From NCBI GenBank assembly GCA_002694585.1, contig NZMM01000017.1, positions 13,070-22,480 on the forward strand: a DNA stretch of 9,411 nt. The letters run 5' to 3'. Under the pieces are notes generated by a model. It was not told where the DNA came from and made no database searches. It worked only from the letters and a program-made list of their open reading frames with translations. How positions within the stretch are numbered: the stretch's first letter is position 1; each line of letters begins with the position of its first letter. Below are positions 6,341 through 9,411 of the stretch, one piece after another. Source of the DNA: Methanobacteriota archaeon. GTDB lineage: Archaea > Thermoplasmatota > Poseidoniia > Poseidoniales > Poseidoniaceae. Both the position numbers and the translations under genes were made by a program.

Positions 6341-6934
6341 ATGGAAGACCGGCCCCTTGTCATCGACGTCGTGGACAACGGCGGCCAATGGACCCACCGA
6401 GAGTGGCGGATGCTCCGCTACCTCAAGGTGGACACGCAGATCATCGACAACACCACGCCCGTCTCGGAATTGCGGGCGTTGGACGGCTTGATCCTCTCCG
6501 GCGGCGCGGCCCGCATTGGCCTCACCGGCGAGTTGGGCAATTGCGCCGCGTTCCTCGAATTGGACGTCCCCGTCCTCGGCATTTGCGCCGGCCATCAATT
6601 CATGGCGCGCCACTACGGTGGCGACGCCCGTGAAGCTCCTGAACCCGAGTTCGGCGCAGCCGACATCACCCTGGTGAACGGTGGAGGCGCCATCTTTGCC
6701 GGTACGCCGGAAACCCAAACGGTATGGGAATCCCATAACGATGAAGTCCATGTGGTCCCCAAGGGCTTCCACATCACGGCCTCCTCTCCTTCCTGTGAAG
6801 TGCAGGGCATGGAGAACGAAGACGGGACCAGGTTTGGCCTCCAATTCCACCCAGAGGTGAACGACTCCGAGTACGGTCGTGAGATGTTCGAGAACTTCAT
6901 CCGCGTCTGCAAAGCAGCCCGCGACGAAGCCTGA
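6341..6934 (+). CDS. guaAA: GMP synthase glutamine amidotransferase subunit (subunit A)
   Basis: This 197-residue class I glutamine amidotransferase is the ammonia-producing half of archaeal two-subunit GMP synthase, which converts XMP to GMP with ATP and glutamine in the cytoplasm. The N-terminal VIDVVDNGGQWTHR matches the family opening 'I.DNGGQ..H'. ILSGG (51-55) is the oxyanion-region landmark, GICAGHQ places the nucleophilic cysteine at residue 82, and FHPEV gives His170 and Glu172 of the catalytic triad. ESHNDEV (130-136) is another family signature. The length is normal for the stand-alone subunit (about 190 residues). The ATP pyrophosphatase/synthase subunit is not in the window and must be encoded elsewhere. 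The gene is the only plus-strand CDS, divergent from the ubiquitin-like gene, and its stop abuts the convergent aldolase-fold gene. Confidence 0.95.
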   Translation: MEDRPLVIDVVDNGGQWTHREWRMLRYLKVDTQIIDNTTPVSELRALDGLILSGGAARIGLTGELGNCAAFLELDVPVLGICAGHQFMARHYGGDAREAPEPEFGAADITLVNGGGAIFAGTPETQTVWESHNDEVHVVPKGFHITASSPSCEVQGMENEDGTRFGLQFHPEVNDSEYGREMFENFIRVCKAARDEA

Positions 6935-8113
6935 TCATGTCTTCAGGTTCGCTTGACGGGCCAGCATCGCCACGCGCATGCTGTGTTCAACCATCGATGC
7001 GTTGGACCAAGCCTGAGTCAAGTCAGCGCCGACCGCGTAGGCTCCGTGACCACGAACGACCACGCACCGCATGCCGCCTTGTTGCAGGGCCTCGACCGCT
7101 TGACGCAGGAAGGCGTCCTCATCTTCGGCGTCGGGCTCGACGATGATGATGCGCCCAATGTGCTTCTTGCCGATGGCGTCAATGGGTTGGAGGACGATGA
7201 GGTCCTTCTCGCACGACATGGCCGTGGTGTATGGCCCGTGTGCGTGGATGACGGCGGCCGGCCCTCCCGTGGCCATGCTCACCGAAGCCAACAGCACCTC
7301 CAGCAGGCGCCAATCTTCGCGGGCGCCTCGAGGCGCGCCCATGCCAAGACGGCCGGCGACCAACGACCGCTCGTCGATGCGCGGCATCATGGTCAGCATT
7401 CGGGTGGAGACGACGGCGCCCTGGACGTCGGGGTGCAGCATGGCCATGCCACCCATGGTCGCACGGCCGAGATCTTCGTGAACCAACCAACGCCCCATGC
7501 GAGCGAAGTCGGCCACAACGTGCTGAGGCACGACGATGTCGTCGAGAACCGCGGGCGGCACGGGAGGCTCTTCGAGGGCCTCGATGGTGGCTTGCGCCGT
7601 CGAGAGCGCGCCACGGAGGCGGCGCACTTCAGCATCCACAGCAAGGGGCGGGGGGGCCGGTTTCTCTTCCTCCTCGGGTTCAGGCTCAGATTCTGGCTCA
7701 GGCTCCTGTTCTGGTTCGGATTCTGGCTCGGGCTCAGGCTCCGGTTCTGGTTCGGGTTCTGGCTCAGGCTCCGGTTCTGGTTCGGGTTCTGGCTCGGGCT
7801 CAGGCTCCGGTTCAGGTTCTGGCTCGGGCTCAGGCTCCGGATCTGGCTGAGGATCGGCGGCTGGAGGCCCGGATGGTGGGCCTGTGGGTGGACCGGTCGG
7901 CGGTCCTGTGGGTGGCGGCCCTCGCGGGCCCTTGCTCGGCGGCCCTCCAGGTGGACCACCGGGAGGTCCGGTTGGAGGTCCTGACGGACCGTCAGCAGCA
8001 GCCGGTTGACCCATGCCGGCCAACGTTCCGAAGGCTGCAGCAACGGCATCGTCGGCCGCGGCTTGTTCTGCGGCTTCCTTGGCTTGCGTGGCGGAGGGTG
8101 GGCGAGCCGTCAT
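6935..8113 (-). CDS. Class II aldolase/adducin-fold protein with Gly-Pro-Pro and Glu-Pro N-terminal tail
   Basis: This 392-residue protein has three parts. Residues 1-41 are Ala-rich and probably helical. Residues 42-150 are low-complexity: Gly-Pro-Pro-type repeats (42-84), then about 19 consecutive Glu-Pro pairs (93-130) and an acidic end. Residues from about 191 onward match class II aldolases such as fuculose-phosphate aldolase. Metal-ligand candidates are His290 and His292 (HAHG) and His356 ([12 protein letters not shown]). The catalytic Glu of FucA (in SSEWR) appears as Asp267 within REDWR, and the usual 'GN.S.R' phosphate-binding segment is not well preserved. No signal peptide is visible, so a cytoplasmic location is likely. 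The ATG at 8113 is chosen because a TATA box at 8144-8151 predicts a transcript start near 8122; it lacks a ribosome binding site. The enzyme's substrate is unknown, and the Pro-rich tail is unlike typical members of this family. Confidence 0.85.
   Translation of the reverse strand: MTARPPSATQAKEAAEQAAADDAVAAAFGTLAGMGQPAAADGPSGPPTGPPGGPPGGPPSKGPRGPPPTGPPTGPPTGPPSGPPAADPQPDPEPEPEPEPEPEPEPEPEPEPEPEPEPEPEPEPEPEPEPESEPEQEPEPESEPEPEEEEKPAPPPLAVDAEVRRLRGALSTAQATIEALEEPPVPPAVLDDIVVPQHVVADFARMGRWLVHEDLGRATMGGMAMLHPDVQGAVVSTRMLTMMPRIDERSLVAGRLGMGAPRGAREDWRLLEVLLASVSMATGGPAAVIHAHGPYTTAMSCEKDLIVLQPIDAIGKKHIGRIIIVEPDAEDEDAFLRQAVEALQQGGMRCVVVRGHGAYAVGADLTQAWSNASMVEHSMRVAMLARQANLKT
7724..7837 (-). repeat. 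Tandem Glu-Pro codon repeat with 30-nt higher-order period
   Basis: Within the aldolase-fold gene, 19 uninterrupted Glu-Pro pairs are encoded. At the DNA level the six-base units are arranged in a 30-nt period. The blocks 7731-7760 and 7761-7790 are identical, 7791-7820 differs at a few bases, and flanking 30-nt blocks on both sides are more diverged. This suggests expansion by duplication of 30-nt (ten-residue) units. The repeat number may vary between strains and may be mis-assembled. Confidence 0.9.
7862..7990 (-). repeat. Gly-Pro-Pro (collagen-like) coding repeat
   Basis: Residues 42-84 of the aldolase-fold protein are built mostly of Gly-Pro-Pro with Thr, Gly or Ser between units (for example [11 protein letters not shown]). 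The spacing is mainly a four-residue period (GPPT, GPPG), not the strict three-residue Gly-X-Y period needed for a collagen triple helix over long stretches. An extended, flexible proline-rich linker is therefore more likely than true collagen. Confidence 0.8.
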
Positions 8114-8143
8114 GAGAACCGGTTTTGACACGGTGAGAGCGGC

Positions 8144-8151
8144 TTAAATAT
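8144..8151. promoter_or_regulatory. Shared TATA box between tRNA-Asp and the aldolase-fold gene
   Basis: TTAAATAT stands out in a GC-rich surrounding and reads as ATATTTAA on the other strand. Its centre is about 30 nt before the first base of tRNA-Asp on the plus strand and about 34 nt before the ATG at 8113 on the minus strand. Both distances suit archaeal transcription starting about 25 nt from TATA: near the tRNA 5' end in one direction and a leader of about 9 nt in the other. No second A/T-rich element is present between the two genes. Confidence 0.65.
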
Positions 8152-8176
8152 CGGTTCCCTCACCGCACGCCTGCCT

Positions 8177-8248
8177 GCCCGTTTGGTGTAGAGGTTATCA
8201 TGCAGGATTGTCATTCCTGCGACCCGGGTTCAATTCCCGGAACGGGCG
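8177..8248 (+). tRNA. tRNA-Asp (anticodon GTC)
   Basis: This 72-nt cloverleaf has acceptor strands GCCCGTT and AACGGGC, and an anticodon stem CAGGA/TCCTG around loop TTGTCAT, giving anticodon GTC. The T arm is CCGGG/CCCGG around TTCAATT and the discriminator base is G, as expected for tRNA-Asp. CCA is not encoded and there is no intron. Its 3' end is only 3 nt from the stop codon of the convergent small zinc-ribbon gene. Confidence 0.96.
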
Positions 8249-8251
8249 CCT

Positions 8252-8380
8252 TCACGACCCACGCTTGTAGACGAAGTTGTCGCCACACACACGGCACCAG
8301 ACCTTGATGCCGTCAGGGCGTGGCGTGACCCCTGCAATGTCGATGGTGACGCCACACTTGCAGCGCACGGTGGTTTCCAT
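8252..8380 (-). CDS. Small zinc-ribbon protein, 42 residues, function unknown
   Basis: A 42-residue frame running from ATG at 8380 to TGA at 8252 encodes METTVRCKCG at the start and VWCRVCGDNFVYKR near the end. Four cysteines (7 and 9 in a CxC knuckle, 29 and 32 in CxxC) fit a single treble or ribbon-type zinc site of the kind found in small archaeal nucleic-acid or ribosome-associated proteins. I do not recognise the exact family. It starts 23 nt after the stop of the Trm5-like gene, so the two are probably co-transcribed, and ends 3 nt from the 3' end of tRNA-Asp. No clear ribosome binding site precedes the ATG. The pairing of CxC with CxxC and the coding-like composition support a real gene. 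Confidence 0.7.
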   Translation of the reverse strand: METTVRCKCGVTIDIAGVTPRPDGIKVWCRVCGDNFVYKRGS

Positions 8381-8403
8381 GATTATGGGGAGCGGTGGGC
8401 GCC

Positions 8404-9411
8404 TCAAGAACCCGTCGTCGTATGCACCACAAAGCGAACCATCGTTCGCGTGGTGCTGAAACCCTTGGTGGCATGAACGCTGATGTCGTGCTTGCGTCCG
8501 GCATTGGAGAACGTGGGCGCCAGTCGCTCAGAAAGCGTCGTTTCCTCATGCCGGTCGATCAAGGCCCACCCGATCACCAAAGCATCGCTGGAAAGAAGCG
8601 GGAGCAGGTGATTGAGGTGGTCGAGCCCCTCATGTGGGAGGTTGACGAAGAGCACGTCGGCTTGGGCAAGGAGGGCGTCGTCGTCGGCCCAAGCGCGGCC
8701 GTCGCCATCTCGGACAACCAACGTTGCGTTGGGGTGGCCGCTTCGGGAGATGATGTGCTGCAAATTCTCACGCAGGTAGGGGATGGCGGCGCCGTTGAGG
8801 TCCCCCACGACGGCGGTCTCTACCGCGCCGTGGGCGAGCGGCAGACCCAAGTTCGGCCCGACGCCGGCGTACGGATCGTGCACCACAAGGCGACGACCAA
8901 GGCGTGTCCTGTGCGCTTCGATGAGGTCCATGGCCGCTTGTCGCTCCCCGCTAAGGCGTGCGCTGAAGTAGGCCGTGCTCGGGTCGAGTGTGTACGCAAG
9001 TCCGTGTTCTTTGACGCTCGTGACGGTGCTTTGGTCGCCGTCCCTCGACAAGACAACTCGGAGGTCTCGAACGCGAAACTGCCCCGTGACGCCCCGGTCC
9101 ACACAGACGATGCGGACGTGTGGGAACTGATCGAGCATGGCCTGAGCGATGGCCTGCTCATGGGGCTCGGCCTCGGGTTCGAGTTTGACCAGCAGGACGT
9201 CACCCTGAACTTCATGCGCGGTCGGAAGGAAGGGTTCGATCTGTTCCAACACCGCATCGTCAAGACGTCCGCGCCAATGCTGCGGGCCGCGTTCCAGCGA
9301 TGGGCGTTCGACCGTTGCATGCCCCTCGTACCATGAGGAGTCGGCTTCGGGCGCAGCATCGGTCAGTGGAATCAATCGATGGTCGCCGTCGGCTTGGATG
9401 CCGACGCCTGC
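8404..9411 (-). CDS. trm5: Trm5-family tRNA (guanine-N1)-methyltransferase, N-terminus outside window
   Basis: This 335-residue fragment is an S-adenosylmethionine-dependent methyltransferase of the Trm5/TYW2 family, expected to methylate guanosine 37 next to the anticodon to prevent frameshifting. Before the catalytic domain lies a D2-like segment (KEHGLAYTLDPSTAYFSARLSGER, quoted as KEHGLAY at about 134-140 and YFSARLSGER at 148-157), matching the family's YFSPRLSTER. The SAM-binding loop is DPYAGVGPNLG (179-189), followed by the acidic end of strand 2 (GDLN, 203-206) and the catalytic-region motif NLPHEG (257-262), corresponding to NLP in Trm5. The frame has no stop up to the right edge, and residues just inside it (ADGDHRLIPLTD) still look like the Trm5 N-terminal D1 domain, so a TTG at 9375 is probably not the start. 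Trm5 is preferred over the wyosine enzyme TYW2 (Taw2), but the two are close relatives. Confidence 0.88.
   Translation of the reverse strand, partial: AGVGIQADGDHRLIPLTDAAPEADSSWYEGHATVERPSLERGPQHWRGRLDDAVLEQIEPFLPTAHEVQGDVLLVKLEPEAEPHEQAIAQAMLDQFPHVRIVCVDRGVTGQFRVRDLRVVLSRDGDQSTVTSVKEHGLAYTLDPSTAYFSARLSGERQAAMDLIEAHRTRLGRRLVVHDPYAGVGPNLGLPLAHGAVETAVVGDLNGAAIPYLRENLQHIISRSGHPNATLVVRDGDGRAWADDDALLAQADVLFVNLPHEGLDHLNHLLPLLSSDALVIGWALIDRHEETTLSERLAPTFSNAGRKHDISVHATKGFSTTRTMVRFVVHTTTGS

Noticed and set aside
7701..7850. CRISPR array or satellite DNA
   Set aside because: The repeats are contiguous without spacers, have a 6-nt subunit and keep one reading frame as Glu-Pro within a larger gene.
6953..7984. 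Plus-strand open frame of 343 residues, and a Ser-Gly repeat frame at 7536-7850
   Set aside because: Both are mirror images of the Glu-Pro and aldolase coding sequence on the minus strand. The Ser-Gly repeat is simply the reverse complement of Glu-Pro codons.
8395..9336. Plus-strand open frame of 313 residues
   Set aside because: It is a shadow of the Trm5-like gene, which has strong methyltransferase motifs on the minus strand.

Overview
The window looks like a stretch of an archaeal chromosome, most likely from a GC-rich uncultured marine euryarchaeon of the Marine Group II (Poseidoniales) kind. Seen directly: an archaeal RNA polymerase subunit P (Rpo12), a clamp-loader (RFC) small-subunit-like ATPase, a Trm5-type tRNA methyltransferase, a free-standing glutaminase subunit of GMP synthase, tRNA genes without encoded CCA, and a TATA box instead of bacterial -35/-10 elements. 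The lineage assignment is inference from these genes plus the bacterial-type acyltransferase. No marker in the window fixes it.

Layout. Nearly all genes lie on the minus strand. From right to left: a Trm5-like tRNA m1G37 methyltransferase running off the right edge (8404-9411); a 42-residue zinc-ribbon protein (8252-8380); tRNA-Asp(GTC) on the plus strand (8177-8248); a class II aldolase-fold protein with a long Gly-Pro-Pro plus Glu-Pro N-terminal tail (6935-8113); guaA glutaminase subunit on the plus strand (6341-6934). Then, on the minus strand, come a ubiquitin-like protein ending Gly-Gly-Gln (5960-6190), rpoP (5751-5906), an atypical RFC-like AAA+ ATPase (4570-5706), tRNA-Arg(CCT) (4465-4538), a four-helix membrane protein of unknown role (2858-4264), a divergent succinate dehydrogenase/fumarate reductase flavoprotein homologue (1165-2799), a HIT-family protein (704-1132) and a phospholipid-type acyltransferase cut by the left edge (3-707).

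How the genes relate. The ubiquitin-like gene, rpoP and the RFC-like gene are closely spaced (53 and 44 nt) and probably co-transcribed from a promoter facing away from guaA. The membrane protein, flavoprotein, HIT protein and acyltransferase form a second run of closely spaced genes, ending in an ATGA overlap. The tRNA-Asp and the aldolase-fold gene diverge from what appears to be one symmetrical TATA box. Most starts are supported by a GGAG-type ribosome binding site 7-9 nt upstream; the aldolase-fold gene instead looks nearly leaderless.

Most notable: (1) the ubiquitin-like protein, whose last 34-35 residues before the final Gln align without gaps to the C-terminal half of ubiquitin; (2) the Gly-Pro-Pro/Glu-Pro tail fused to a class II aldolase domain; (3) the SdhA/FrdA-like flavoprotein in which the usual FAD-linking and substrate-binding residues are all replaced; (4) an ester-lipid type acyltransferase in an archaeal context. 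No mobile element, CRISPR array or rRNA was seen, and there is no gene-free stretch above about 200 bases.
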